The notes under the pieces were generated by a model that was not told the DNA's origin, searched no databases, and saw only the letters and a program-made list of their open reading frames with translations. A program made the position numbers and the translations under genes. Source: Nocardiopsis algeriensis (GTDB lineage: Bacteria; Actinomycetota; Actinomycetes; Streptosporangiales; Streptosporangiaceae). From it: a stretch of 64,000 nucleotides of DNA. Every line of letters starts with the position of its first letter. Position 1 is the stretch's first letter. The stretch is from positions 192,369 through 256,368 of the forward strand of contig NZ_JACHJO010000001.1 of assembly GCF_014203695.1 (NCBI RefSeq), given 5' to 3'. Shown piece by piece: positions 51,254 through 59,730 of the stretch.

Positions 51254-53917
51254 TCAGCCGAAGAGCTCGCCGTGCGTGGCCAGGGCGGTGGCCACGTCGA
51301 CCTGGGCCCAGAACCGGTGGTAGGTGAACTCGGGGGCCTGACCGCCGTCGAGGTAGGCCTCGACCTTCGGCCAGTCGGGGTCGTCCTCGTAGAAGGACCG
51401 GATCGACAGGAACGTGGAGTCGGAGTCGATCACGTCGCCGTTCGGCATCTGGCCGGTCCAGCCGTCGGGGACGTACAGACCGCCGTCGGGCGAGTCGTAG
51501 GGGGCGTCGAACCGCTGGTAGTCGGCGCGGACCTCGGGAACCGCCACACCGAGGTCGTCCTCGTGGTGCAGCAGGGCGTCCAGGAGGCCCTCGGCGAACT
51601 CGCGCGACTCCGTGTCGCCGGTGGCGGCCGCGTAGTGCATGAGCGTCTTGGCCAGGCCGGCCGCGATGCCCACGTCCTGGTTGTGGTTGAGGACCTCGAC
51701 CCGCAGGCCCGGGTTGCCCGTGGAGGTCCCGGTCCAGTCGTCGGGCTGTCCGGTCCACTCCATGTCGGCGGGGATCGCGAACTCGCCGTCCGGACCGACG
51801 GAGGAGTTCTCCATCGCCCAGGGGACCCACTTGTCGAGGATCTCCCCGGCGCGCTCGTCACCGGTGATGCGGTAGTACTCGGCCACGCGCTCGATGTCCC
51901 ACACCTGGAAGCCGAACCAGCGGTTCGACGGCGGGTCGTGCCACACCGGCTTCTCGTCGTAGAACATGCCGTAGAACGTGGAGGTGCCCGCGGGCGGCGC
52001 GGAGTAGGTGCCCTCCCAGCTGTTGGTGGCACCGCCGGCGATACCGCCGTCGGCGGACTGCAGCCACTGGAGGAACTCCAGCTGGCGGTCGAGGCTGGTG
52101 GCCCAGTCCTGGGCCCCGGTCGGCGACTCGGGCTCCAGGGCCGCGCTCTCCGACATGGCGTAGGCCGCCATGACGTTCTGGTAGCCCTGGTGGGCGGAGG
52201 ATCCGCCGATCCGCCAGGCCCACGGGTACTCGGCGCTCTCCAGGGCGCCGCCCCAGCTGTAGTACCAGGACATCAGGTAGTGCGCGGAGTCCTTGCCCGT
52301 TCCGGGGGAGCAGGAAGTCGCGCCGACGCAGTCGCCGATCTCCTTGAAGTACTTGTCGAACATCGCGTAGCGCAGGTAGTCGCCCATGCGGGAGGCGTCG
52401 GCGACGCTGTCGGCGATGGCGCCCTCGTTGCCCTGCTCCGAGGCCCACTCGTGCGCCAGGTAGGCGACCTGGACGGCGCGCGCGTCGGCGTCGGGCGCGT
52501 TGGTGTAGCGCCACTGCTCGGAGTAGTTCTCGTCGTCGGTGAACAGGTCGAGGTACCCGTTCTCACCGCCGTGGGCGAACGTCTCGCACGAGGGGTGCGG
52601 CACGGTTTCCCACACCGACTCGTTGGAGCCCCGCTGGAAGGTGTTGACGTAGGCGGGGGCGTCGTCGGTGCCGTCGCCGCAGAACCCGTACCCGTAGGTG
52701 TTGTCCACGTCCAGCAGCCAGTGCATGCCGTAGACCTCGTCGGTCCCGTAGGTACTGGCCAGCTCGGCCGCCAGCGGGTCCCGTCCGACCTCGACCCCCT
52801 GGTCCAGCGCCATCGGGTAGTCGCTGGGGTCGATGGACTCGGGGATGTAGGTCGCCGGGGACGAGGGGTCGTAGGAGGCGTTGGTGGGCTGGTCGGCGGT
52901 GCCCGGGATGATGAAGGTCTCCATCGACGCCCAGGCCTGGTTGAAGGGCTCCCAGTCGCCGGTGATGCGCCCGTAGGTCGCCTCCAGCCACAGGTAGTAG
53001 CTGTAGGCCTCGGAGGTGGTGGCGTGCCCGTGGTCGGGCGCCTCCACGATCAGGGTCTCCACCGAGTGGTAGGGCACCAGGAGTCCGTCGAACTCGCGGA
53101 AGTAGCCGCTGGCGGGGTCCTTGATCTTCTCGTACTGGTCGAGGAACTCCTCCTCGTAGGCGCTGCCGGCGCCGGACCGCTCGCGCACGGAGACGGTCAC
53201 GGGGTCGTGGCCCTCGGCGGAGACGGTGAACTCGGCCCGTGCCGGGTCACCGCTGCCGTCGCCGGAGGAGCTGACGGTGACCTCCTGGGACTCGCCCCAG
53301 TTGCCACTGTCGAAGGACAGTGCGGCACCGCTGGTGACCGAGAGGGTGTCGCTGCCGGAGGACCGCTCGACGGTGACGTCGACGGTGTCCTCGGGCTCGG
53401 CGGACAGGGCCACGTCGAAGGTGGCCGAGCCGCCCGGGTCGAGGGAGACCGAGGTGGGCGAGACGACCAGCTCCGACTCCTCGGGCTCGGGCTCGGCGTC
53501 CTCGCCGCAGGCCGTGCCGTTGAGGCTGAACGCCGTGGGAGCGGCTCCCGAGCCGGTGCCCTGGAACCCGAAGGTCGCGCTCTGGCCGGTGCCCAGGCCG
53601 GGTGACCACGCCGGTGCGGTGACCGTGACCGAGCTGCCGCTCTGGCTGTGCGTGCCGTTCCAGGAGTTGGTGATCTGCTGGTTGCCGGGGAACTCCCAGC
53701 CGAGGCTCCACGGGGAGACCGGTGAGCCGTTGTTGGTGACCGTGACGTCGGCGGTGAAGCCGCTGCCCCAGTCGTTGGTGATCCGGTAGTCGACCTCGCA
53801 GGCGGGGGCCGCCTGTGCGGGTGCCGCCGGGAGCAGGGCGGCCGCCAGTATCGCGGCCGCGACGAGGGGAGGGGGCTTGCGCCATCGTCTGCGCTCGCCC
53901 GAGCGGAGGGTGTGCAC
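51254..53917 (-). CDS. secreted GH48 exocellulase with N-terminal CBM2
   Basis: The GTG at 53917 follows AGGAGGACGAAC and gives 887 residues; the longer frame to 53977 is rejected. A signal peptide (about 1-36, ending AQA) is followed by a CBM2 (about 38-140), a beta-sandwich X2/FN3-like module (about 148-245) and the GH48 (alpha/alpha)6 domain (about 250-887). The acid region APDHGHATTSEAYSYY is intact. GH48 enzymes act processively from the reducing end of cellulose and are the key partner of non-reducing-end GH6 exocellulases. The layout matches Thermobifida Cel48A. Confidence 0.95.
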   Translation of the reverse strand: MHTLRSGERRRWRKPPPLVAAAILAAALLPAAPAQAAPACEVDYRITNDWGSGFTADVTVTNNGSPVSPWSLGWEFPGNQQITNSWNGTHSQSGSSVTVTAPAWSPGLGTGQSATFGFQGTGSGAAPTAFSLNGTACGEDAEPEPEESELVVSPTSVSLDPGGSATFDVALSAEPEDTVDVTVERSSGSDTLSVTSGAALSFDSGNWGESQEVTVSSSGDGSGDPARAEFTVSAEGHDPVTVSVRERSGAGSAYEEEFLDQYEKIKDPASGYFREFDGLLVPYHSVETLIVEAPDHGHATTSEAYSYYLWLEATYGRITGDWEPFNQAWASMETFIIPGTADQPTNASYDPSSPATYIPESIDPSDYPMALDQGVEVGRDPLAAELASTYGTDEVYGMHWLLDVDNTYGYGFCGDGTDDAPAYVNTFQRGSNESVWETVPHPSCETFAHGGENGYLDLFTDDENYSEQWRYTNAPDADARAVQVAYLAHEWASEQGNEGAIADSVADASRMGDYLRYAMFDKYFKEIGDCVGATSCSPGTGKDSAHYLMSWYYSWGGALESAEYPWAWRIGGSSAHQGYQNVMAAYAMSESAALEPESPTGAQDWATSLDRQLEFLQWLQSADGGIAGGATNSWEGTYSAPPAGTSTFYGMFYDEKPVWHDPPSNRWFGFQVWDIERVAEYYRITGDERAGEILDKWVPWAMENSSVGPDGEFAIPADMEWTGQPDDWTGTSTGNPGLRVEVLNHNQDVGIAAGLAKTLMHYAAATGDTESREFAEGLLDALLHHEDDLGVAVPEVRADYQRFDAPYDSPDGGLYVPDGWTGQMPNGDVIDSDSTFLSIRSFYEDDPDWPKVEAYLDGGQAPEFTYHRFWAQVDVATALATHGELFG

Positions 53918-54021
53918 GTTCGTCCTCCTGGACGTCTCACCCGTCCGCCGGTTCCGGGCACGGCGGCGCCACGCCACCCGCGCTGGCGGGACCGGGGGGA
54001 ACGGGTTCGGGTGGTGTGGAG

Positions 54022-54053
54022 GGGCCGGGCGGGCGGGGTCGCCCGCCCGGCCC
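54022..54053. other. intergenic hairpin after the GH6 gene
   Basis: GGGCCGGGCGGGCG (54022-54035) pairs perfectly with CGCCCGCCCGGCCC (54040-54053) around GGGT. It lies 43 bases after the GH6 stop and about 105 bases ahead of the GH48 start, like the hairpin after GH48. Confidence 0.65.
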
Positions 54054-54096
54054 GGTGGGGCCCCGCCGGGGGCCTCACCAGGGGTGCCTCAGCGCG

Positions 54097-55887
54097 TCAG
54101 TTGACGGGCGGGTAGGCGTTGGCCAGGAGCTCCTGGAACTGCTCGGAGAACCAGTGGCCCGAGACGGGGGCGTCGGGCAGGGCGCCCGAGGGGCTGTTGC
54201 CGTTGCGCACGTTGCCGCCGTAGGTCGGGTCGCACATGCGGTCGAAGCCCTTGCCCTCGTCGTTGTCGATGAGCTCGCTCGAACCGTCGGACTCACCCGG
54301 GGGCTTCATCCAGACGTAGGCGTCGATGCCCGGCTCGGGCTCGGCCTGCGGGCGCTCGCCGAGGCCGGCGCCGGCCTGGTTGCACCAGTTGCCGGGGTGG
54401 ATGCGCCGGTCGTAGCGGCCGCCGTCCACGTAGGCGTCCACACTGGCGGTGGGGCCGGGGCCGTCGGGACGGTCGGGGCCGCCCCAGCCGTTGCGGGAGG
54501 TGTCGATGAGCATGCCGATGCTGCTGTCGAAGCCCTGGGAGACCAGTTCCTCACGCAGGGCCTGAGCGAAGCTCAGCTCGTCGATGTAGTTGTTCCAGTC
54601 GACCCAGGAGGACTGCCGGACCGGAACACCGGCGATGGTCTGGCCGATGGAGAAGTTCTCCTCCTTGAGGGCCGAGTAGTTCGCCGTGTTGGCGATGAAG
54701 CCGTGCACGTCGTCGGGGGTGGCACCGGCGGCGTTGGCGGCCTGGTAGAAGATCTGGGCGGAGGCGGTGAAGTTGTCCTCCCAGCCGATCCAGCCGTGGT
54801 GGCCGGCGTCCACGTAGTTGTAGACGTTGTCGATCGCGCCCAGCTGCGCCAGCGCGTAGCCCACGCCCTCGACGTAGTTGCCGTTGGCCAGCATCTCGTC
54901 GCACTGCGGGGTGGCCGTGTCCCTCGGTGTGACGTTGGTGACCAGGTTCGGCAGGGAGTCGATCTCGACGGTCGTGACGATCCGCAGCTCGGTGTCCTCG
55001 TAGTCGGCGAGGATGTCGGCGATCGGGTCGATGTACTCGTTCTTGTAGCGGTCGATCTCGTCCGGGCCCAGCTCGCCGTTGGAGGCCAGGGCAGAGCAGT
55101 CTCGGCCGGGCAGGTTGTAGATGACCACCTGGAACACCAGCGGGTCGCCGTCCGCCTGCTCGAGCGCCTCGTCGAGGTGGTCGCGCAGGCCCATGTTGCC
55201 GGTGGTGGGGCTGTCGTTGCCCTCGATGGCGCTGATGCGGTCCAGCCACACGCCGGTGGGCTCGTCGGCGACGGCGGCGCCGCCGGGCTCGGCCGCGGCG
55301 TTGGCCGACCAGATCGGGTTCACGTAGACGTCGGCGCCCACGTAGGGGTTGTCCACGCGGCTGCCGGGCTCACCCGGTTCCCCGGGCTCGCCGGGCTCCT
55401 CGGGCTCACCGGGCTCACCGGGCTCGTCCGGATCCCCGGGCTCCTCCACGGAGCCGTCACAGGACACGCCGTTGAGGGTGAACTCGGTCGGGTTCGTGTT
55501 CGAGCCGGAGTAGGAGGCGTTGAAGCCGAACTCCACGCTGCCGCCGGAGGCGATGGAGGCGTTGTATCCGGCGTCGCCGACCGTGACGTCCTGCCCCGAC
55601 TGGCTGTAGGTGCCGTTCCACAGGTTGGTGATCCGCTGATTGCCCGAGTAGGTCCACTCCAGGTCCCAGCCGTTCACCGCGTCACCGTGGTTGGTGATGG
55701 TGACACTGGCCGTGTAGCCGGAGCCCCAGTCGTTGACGTCGAAGTCGACCGAGCAGCCTGCGGCCGCACTGGCCGGAGCGGTGGGGACGAAAGCCAGGGC
55801 GGTACCGACCACCATGGCGGAGAGAGCGGCTGTGCCGCGTCGTGCGCGCGCCGGACCGGTCCGGGCCGCACTGGGGATTCTGCTCAT
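54097..55887 (-). CDS. secreted GH6 exocellulase (Cel6B-like) with N-terminal CBM2
   Basis: The 596-residue protein has a signal peptide (about 1-43), a CBM2 (about 45-143), a Gly/Pro/Glu linker with GEPGEPGEP repeats, and a GH6 domain (about 176-596). The GH6 acid region IYNLPGRDCSALASNGE and the C-terminal AYVWMKPPGESDGSS with its catalytic-loop residues are present. Its size and layout match processive exocellulase E3/Cel6B of Thermobifida, which acts from the non-reducing end. I use the ATG at 55887, which follows GAGGAAG; an ATG at 55902 is the alternative. It is first in the cluster. Confidence 0.95.
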   Translation of the reverse strand: MSRIPSAARTGPARARRGTAALSAMVVGTALAFVPTAPASAAAGCSVDFDVNDWGSGYTASVTITNHGDAVNGWDLEWTYSGNQRITNLWNGTYSQSGQDVTVGDAGYNASIASGGSVEFGFNASYSGSNTNPTEFTLNGVSCDGSVEEPGDPDEPGEPGEPEEPGEPGEPGEPGSRVDNPYVGADVYVNPIWSANAAAEPGGAAVADEPTGVWLDRISAIEGNDSPTTGNMGLRDHLDEALEQADGDPLVFQVVIYNLPGRDCSALASNGELGPDEIDRYKNEYIDPIADILADYEDTELRIVTTVEIDSLPNLVTNVTPRDTATPQCDEMLANGNYVEGVGYALAQLGAIDNVYNYVDAGHHGWIGWEDNFTASAQIFYQAANAAGATPDDVHGFIANTANYSALKEENFSIGQTIAGVPVRQSSWVDWNNYIDELSFAQALREELVSQGFDSSIGMLIDTSRNGWGGPDRPDGPGPTASVDAYVDGGRYDRRIHPGNWCNQAGAGLGERPQAEPEPGIDAYVWMKPPGESDGSSELIDNDEGKGFDRMCDPTYGGNVRNGNSPSGALPDAPVSGHWFSEQFQELLANAYPPVN

Positions 55888-56045
55888 CTTCTGCTTCCTC
55901 ATGGTGTGGGGACCCAATAAGGAGGGGGGTGAGAAGTGTCGGTCGGGACGTGCCGTTCCGACTGTTGCGAAAATCCGGTTCTCTCTGCGGATGTGGTGGT
56001 GCGCGGGGCATGGCATTCTCCGGCGGACGGTGTCGTACCGTTTTT

Positions 56046-56059
56046 CGGGAGCGCTCCCA
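56046..56059. promoter_or_regulatory. CelR/CebR operator, proximal copy
   Basis: CGGGAGCGCTCCCA matches the CelR (Thermobifida) and CebR (Streptomyces) 14-bp palindrome TGGGAGCGCTCCCA in 13 of 14 positions. It lies about 159 bases upstream of the GH6 start. These LacI-type repressors release DNA on cellobiose or cello-oligosaccharides. Confidence 0.85.
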
Positions 56060-56157
56060 AGCAGCCGTCGGGATACGCTTCCGAAAATGAGCGGGGGGTC
56101 GGTGCGGGTGGGTTCGCGGACAGGAGGCCTTGTTCCGAGTGACGCATCCCACTTTTT

Positions 56158-56171
56158 CGGGAGCGCTCCCA
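56158..56171. promoter_or_regulatory. CelR/CebR operator, distal copy
   Basis: A second CGGGAGCGCTCCCA stands 112 bases further upstream, with the same single mismatch and the same preceding T run. Two operators this far apart would allow repression by DNA looping or control of two promoters. Confidence 0.85.
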
Positions 56172-56258
56172 TGAGCGTAGCCACGCGACACCGAGTTGTA
56201 AACACCGCGTGAAAAAGAGATTGCGTTCCGTTGAGGCCCGCGTGCCGGGGAGGGGCCG

Positions 56259-56930
56259 TCAGGAGCCCTGCCCGAACTCCTCGCTGGCGTCGGCGAGGAT
56301 CCCGAGCACCGCGATCGGGTCGGGCAGGACCACCGATCCGTCGCCGTCGCGGGGGGTGCGGATCCACGTGACCCGGTCGCCGGAGGGCAGCAGGGAGGGG
56401 GCGCCCAGGACGAAGCTGTCGCGGCAGTGCCAGCGCAGGCCCGGCATCTCCTCGACGGACTCGGGCACGCAGTCCAGGTGGCACGACCACCACTCGTCCT
56501 CGTCGACCGGCGAGCGCGTCGCGACGAAGAAGAGGTACCGCGAGCCCAGTGCCGCCACCGGTCCCGCCGGCAGCCCGGCGCGGCCCATCCGGGCCAGTGC
56601 CATCACACCGGCCTCGCGCGGGACGTCGAACACGTCGAAGACCCGGCCGGTCGGCAGGACGACGTTGGCGTCAGGGTTGTCGGTCCACCAGCGCCGGATG
56701 GTGTCGGCGTCGGTGGCGGCCTCCACCCCCCAGGCCACCGTCATCGGGTGCGCGGCCGGATCGGGGCATCCCATGCGGTCGCAGGAGCACGCGCGGTCCT
56801 CCCCCGGCGCGGCGCCGCGGACCACGGGCCATCCCAGGGCCGCGTAGCCCAGCGCGGCGTCGACCATCGCAGCCGCCGCCGGACGCCGTTTGCGCCGATA
56901 CAACACCTCTGCCAAGGGAGTCCTCCCCAT
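56259..56930 (-). CDS. primase/polymerase-like (prim-pol N-terminal domain) protein
   Basis: The 223-residue protein matches the N-terminal domain of bifunctional DNA primase/polymerases: MVDAALGYAALGWPVVRG, a cysteine-rich insert (CSCDRMGCPDPAAHP) that could bind zinc, WGVEAATDADTIRRWW, and FDVFDVPREAG where the catalytic DxD is expected. Here the second acid is replaced by Pro, so polymerase activity is doubtful. It lies downstream of hemB. Similar single-domain genes occur beside haem genes in other actinomycetes; their role is unknown. Confidence 0.7.
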   Translation of the reverse strand: MGRTPLAEVLYRRKRRPAAAAMVDAALGYAALGWPVVRGAAPGEDRACSCDRMGCPDPAAHPMTVAWGVEAATDADTIRRWWTDNPDANVVLPTGRVFDVFDVPREAGVMALARMGRAGLPAGPVAALGSRYLFFVATRSPVDEDEWWSCHLDCVPESVEEMPGLRWHCRDSFVLGAPSLLPSGDRVTWIRTPRDGDGSVVLPDPIAVLGILADASEEFGQGS

Positions 56931-56994
56931 CGGTCCGGAACAGGTGCGGCCTTCTGTCCCGTCCCCCGGCGGCCGCGACCGGGACGGGGCCCTG

Positions 56995-57993
56995 CTAGCG
57001 CAGCAGGCGCGCGGCCTCGGTGGCCCAGTAGGTGAGGATCTGCTCGGCCCCGGCCCGCCGGTAGGAGGTCAGGGTCTCCAGGATCGCCTTCTCCCGGTCG
57101 ATCCAGCCGCGCTCCGCCGCCGCCTCGATCATCGCGTACTCACCGCTGACCTGATAGGCCGAGACGGGAACCGGCGAGATCTCGGCGACCTTCGCGACGA
57201 CGTCGAGGTAGGCCAAGCCGGGCTTGACCATCACCATGTCGGCGCCCTCGGCGACGTCCAGGGCCACCTCGCGCAGCGACTCCCGGACGTTGGCGGGGTC
57301 CTGCTGGTAGCCGGAGCGGTCCCCGAACTGGGGCGCGCCCTCCGCGGCCTCCCGGAAGGGGCCGTAGAAGGACGAGGCGTACTTGGCGGCGTAGGCCAGG
57401 ATCGGCACCTGGGGGAAACCTGCTCCGTCCAGCCCGGCGCGGATCGCCGCGACCTGGCCGTCCATCATGCCGCTGGGCGCCACCACGGCGGCGCCCGCCT
57501 CGGCCTGCGCGGCGGCGATGGACGCGTAGCGCTCCAGGGTGAGGTCGTTGTCCACGTGGCCGCCGGTCTCCAGCGGGCCGCAGTGGCCGTGCGAGGTGTA
57601 CTCGCACAGGCACAGGTCGGCCATGACCACGAGGTCGTCGCCGACCTCCGAGGACAGGTCGCGCAGGGCCGCCTGGACGATCCCCTCGGGGTCGTCGGCG
57701 GCCGAGCCCCGCTCATCCTTGTGCGCGGGAATCCCGAACACCATGAGCCCGCCCACGCCGGCGGCGGCCGCCTCGGCTGCCGCCTTGCGCAGGCTGTCCC
57801 GGGTGTGCTGCACCTGGCCCGGCATGGAGGAGATCGGCACGGGCGCGTCGATCCCCTCCTTGACGAACACCGGCAGGACGAGGTTCTCCGGCAGGACCCG
57901 CGTCTCGGCGACCAGGCGGCGCAGCGCGGCGCCTCGGCGCAGGCGGCGCGGCCGGGCGACGGGAAAGGCGGCGTCGTGGCTGCTGGCGGTCAC
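56995..57993 (-). CDS. hemB: porphobilinogen synthase (5-aminolevulinate dehydratase)
   Basis: HemB condenses two 5-aminolevulinate molecules to porphobilinogen. The 332-residue protein has the active-site zinc cysteines in DLCLCEYTSHGHCG (Cys128, Cys130, Cys138), the Schiff-base lysines Lys204 (YAAKYASSF) and Lys257 (VMVKPGLAY), and the C-terminal QVSGEYAMI. It is the zinc-dependent type. It follows hemD in the operon with a 32-base gap. Confidence 0.95.
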   Translation of the reverse strand: MTASSHDAAFPVARPRRLRRGAALRRLVAETRVLPENLVLPVFVKEGIDAPVPISSMPGQVQHTRDSLRKAAAEAAAAGVGGLMVFGIPAHKDERGSAADDPEGIVQAALRDLSSEVGDDLVVMADLCLCEYTSHGHCGPLETGGHVDNDLTLERYASIAAAQAEAGAAVVAPSGMMDGQVAAIRAGLDGAGFPQVPILAYAAKYASSFYGPFREAAEGAPQFGDRSGYQQDPANVRESLREVALDVAEGADMVMVKPGLAYLDVVAKVAEISPVPVSAYQVSGEYAMIEAAAERGWIDREKAILETLTSYRRAGAEQILTYWATEAARLLR

Positions 57994-58025
57994 TTCGGGC
58001 TCCTGGTGTGTACGGACGGGCTCGG

Positions 58026-59708
58026 TCAGAGCTTGCGGCGGCGGCCGCGGCGCTTCTGGCTCGGCTTGAGGACGGGCTTGCCCGCCTCGATCGCCTCACG
58101 GCGCTTGGCAGCACCGTACTCCGCCAGAGCCTCCGCGAGGGCCGATACGGAGGCCTTGGGCGCCGCCACGTCGACGCGCAGGCCGAACTCGATGGCGGTC
58201 TTCTCCGTCTCCGGGCCGATCACGGCGATGACGGTGGTGTTGTGCGGCTTGCCCGCGATCCCCACCAGGTTGCGCACCGTGGAGGAGGACGTGAACAGCA
58301 CCGCGTCGAAGCCGCCGCCCTTGATCGCCTCTCGGACGGGGGCGGGCGGCGGCGCCGCGCGCACGGTCCGATAGGCGGTGACGTCGTCGACCTCCCAGCC
58401 GAGGTTGGTCACCCCGGTGGACAGGGTCTCGGTGGCGATGTCGGCACGCGGCAGCAGCACCCGCTCGATGGGGTCGATCTCCGCGTCGTAGGGCGGCCAG
58501 ACCGACACCAGTCCGGCGCCGGACTGGGCCTCCTCCGGCGGGGAGAGGTCGGGCTCGATCCCGAAGTCGCGGACCGCCTGCGCGGTGGCCTCGCCCACGA
58601 CGGCGACCTTGACCCCGGCGAACGCGCGGGCGTCCAGGCCGTAGGACTCCAGGCGTTCGCGTATGGCCTTGACCGCGTTGACGGAGGTGAAGGCCACCCA
58701 CTGGTAGCGGCCGGTGACCAGCCCGCGGACGGCGCGCTCCATCTGCTGCGGGGTGCGCGGCGGCTCCACGGAGATCGTCGGCACCTCCTCGGGGACCGCC
58801 CCGTGGGCGCGCAGCTGGTCGGAGAGGGCCGCGGCCTGCTCCTTGGTGCGGGGCACCAGGACGCGCCAGCCGAACAGCGGCCTGCTCTCGTACCAGGACA
58901 GCTCGGGCTGGCGGGCGGCGGCCGGGCCGACGATCATCGTCGCGGGCGCGGTCACGTGGTGCCCCTTGGCGTCCTTGGCCTTGAGGTCGGCGACCAGGCG
59001 GGCCAGGGTGGAGGTGACGGTGGTCTGGCGGGTGGTGCCGCCGGCGCGGACCACCGAGACGGGTGTCGTCGCCGGACGGCCCCCGGCGACCAGGGCCTTG
59101 CACAGGACGTCGAAGCCGGGGCCGCGGTGCTCGGGATCCGCCTCGGCGGGGGCGTCGGCGCCCAGGACGACCAGGGTGGCGCCGCCGGCCGCGGCCTCGT
59201 GCCAGTCGATCTCGTCCCCGCCGCGCGAGCGGGCGTCGAGGATGCGCACCTCCGCACCCGCGTCGCCCAGGAGCGGGATGCCCGCGAAGGTCGCCGCGGC
59301 GGTGGCCGAGGAGACGCCGGGGGCCACCTCGACCTCGATCTCCGCCTCGTGGCAGGCGGCCACGAGGTCGGCGCCGCGGCAGCCGAAGAACGGGTCCCCG
59401 GAGTAGAGGCGGACCACGCGCAGGCCCTCGCGGGCCCGGGCGAGGACGAGCGAGTTGACGTCGCTGCCGCACCCCTCGGCCTCGACCACGGAGACGTCCT
59501 CGGAGCAGAGGGCGAGGAACTCGGCGCGGAAGCCGGCGAGTTCCTCGGCATCGGGTTCCCGCAGGGTGACGACCACGTCGGCGAGGCGCAGCAGCTCGGC
59601 GCCGCGCAGGGTCAGCAGGTCGGCGCCGCCCGGACCGGCTCCGACCAGGGCGACGTGTCCCGCACGCGCGGAGGCGTGCCGGTCCTGGGAACTGGCGTTG
59701 GCGTTCAC
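58026..59708 (-). CDS. hemD: uroporphyrinogen-III C-methyltransferase and synthase fusion (CobA-HemD)
   Basis: The 560-residue protein joins an N-terminal SUMT domain (about 15-260; GAGPGGADLLTLRG, RLYSGDPFFGCRGADLV, APGVSSATAAA) to a C-terminal uroporphyrinogen-III synthase (about 285-535; RVLVPRTKEQ, FTSVNAVKAIRERL, FTSSSTVRNLVG). The first part would make precorrin-2 for sirohaem/cobalamin; the second closes the tetrapyrrole ring. Fused forms are common in actinomycetes. The last 30 residues are Lys/Arg-rich. Confidence 0.93.
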   Translation of the reverse strand: MNANASSQDRHASARAGHVALVGAGPGGADLLTLRGAELLRLADVVVTLREPDAEELAGFRAEFLALCSEDVSVVEAEGCGSDVNSLVLARAREGLRVVRLYSGDPFFGCRGADLVAACHEAEIEVEVAPGVSSATAAATFAGIPLLGDAGAEVRILDARSRGGDEIDWHEAAAGGATLVVLGADAPAEADPEHRGPGFDVLCKALVAGGRPATTPVSVVRAGGTTRQTTVTSTLARLVADLKAKDAKGHHVTAPATMIVGPAAARQPELSWYESRPLFGWRVLVPRTKEQAAALSDQLRAHGAVPEEVPTISVEPPRTPQQMERAVRGLVTGRYQWVAFTSVNAVKAIRERLESYGLDARAFAGVKVAVVGEATAQAVRDFGIEPDLSPPEEAQSGAGLVSVWPPYDAEIDPIERVLLPRADIATETLSTGVTNLGWEVDDVTAYRTVRAAPPPAPVREAIKGGGFDAVLFTSSSTVRNLVGIAGKPHNTTVIAVIGPETEKTAIEFGLRVDVAAPKASVSALAEALAEYGAAKRREAIEAGKPVLKPSQKRRGRRRKL

Positions 59709-59730
59709 TTACTGGCTCCTCTGCGGGGAC

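Larger units (their letters stand above)
55888..56258. promoter_or_regulatory. cellulase cluster promoter region
   Basis: This 371-base gap lies ahead of the GH6 gene and is the only long upstream region in the cluster. It contains two CelR/CebR boxes, at 56046-56059 and 56158-56171, and a run of lower GC. It should carry the promoter(s) for the whole five-gene unit. Nothing else here looks coding. Confidence 0.6.

Noticed and set aside
53815..55920. 701-codon plus-strand frame opposite the GH6 gene
   Set aside because: It is an antisense shadow. The minus strand encodes signal peptide, CBM2 and GH6 motifs without interruption.
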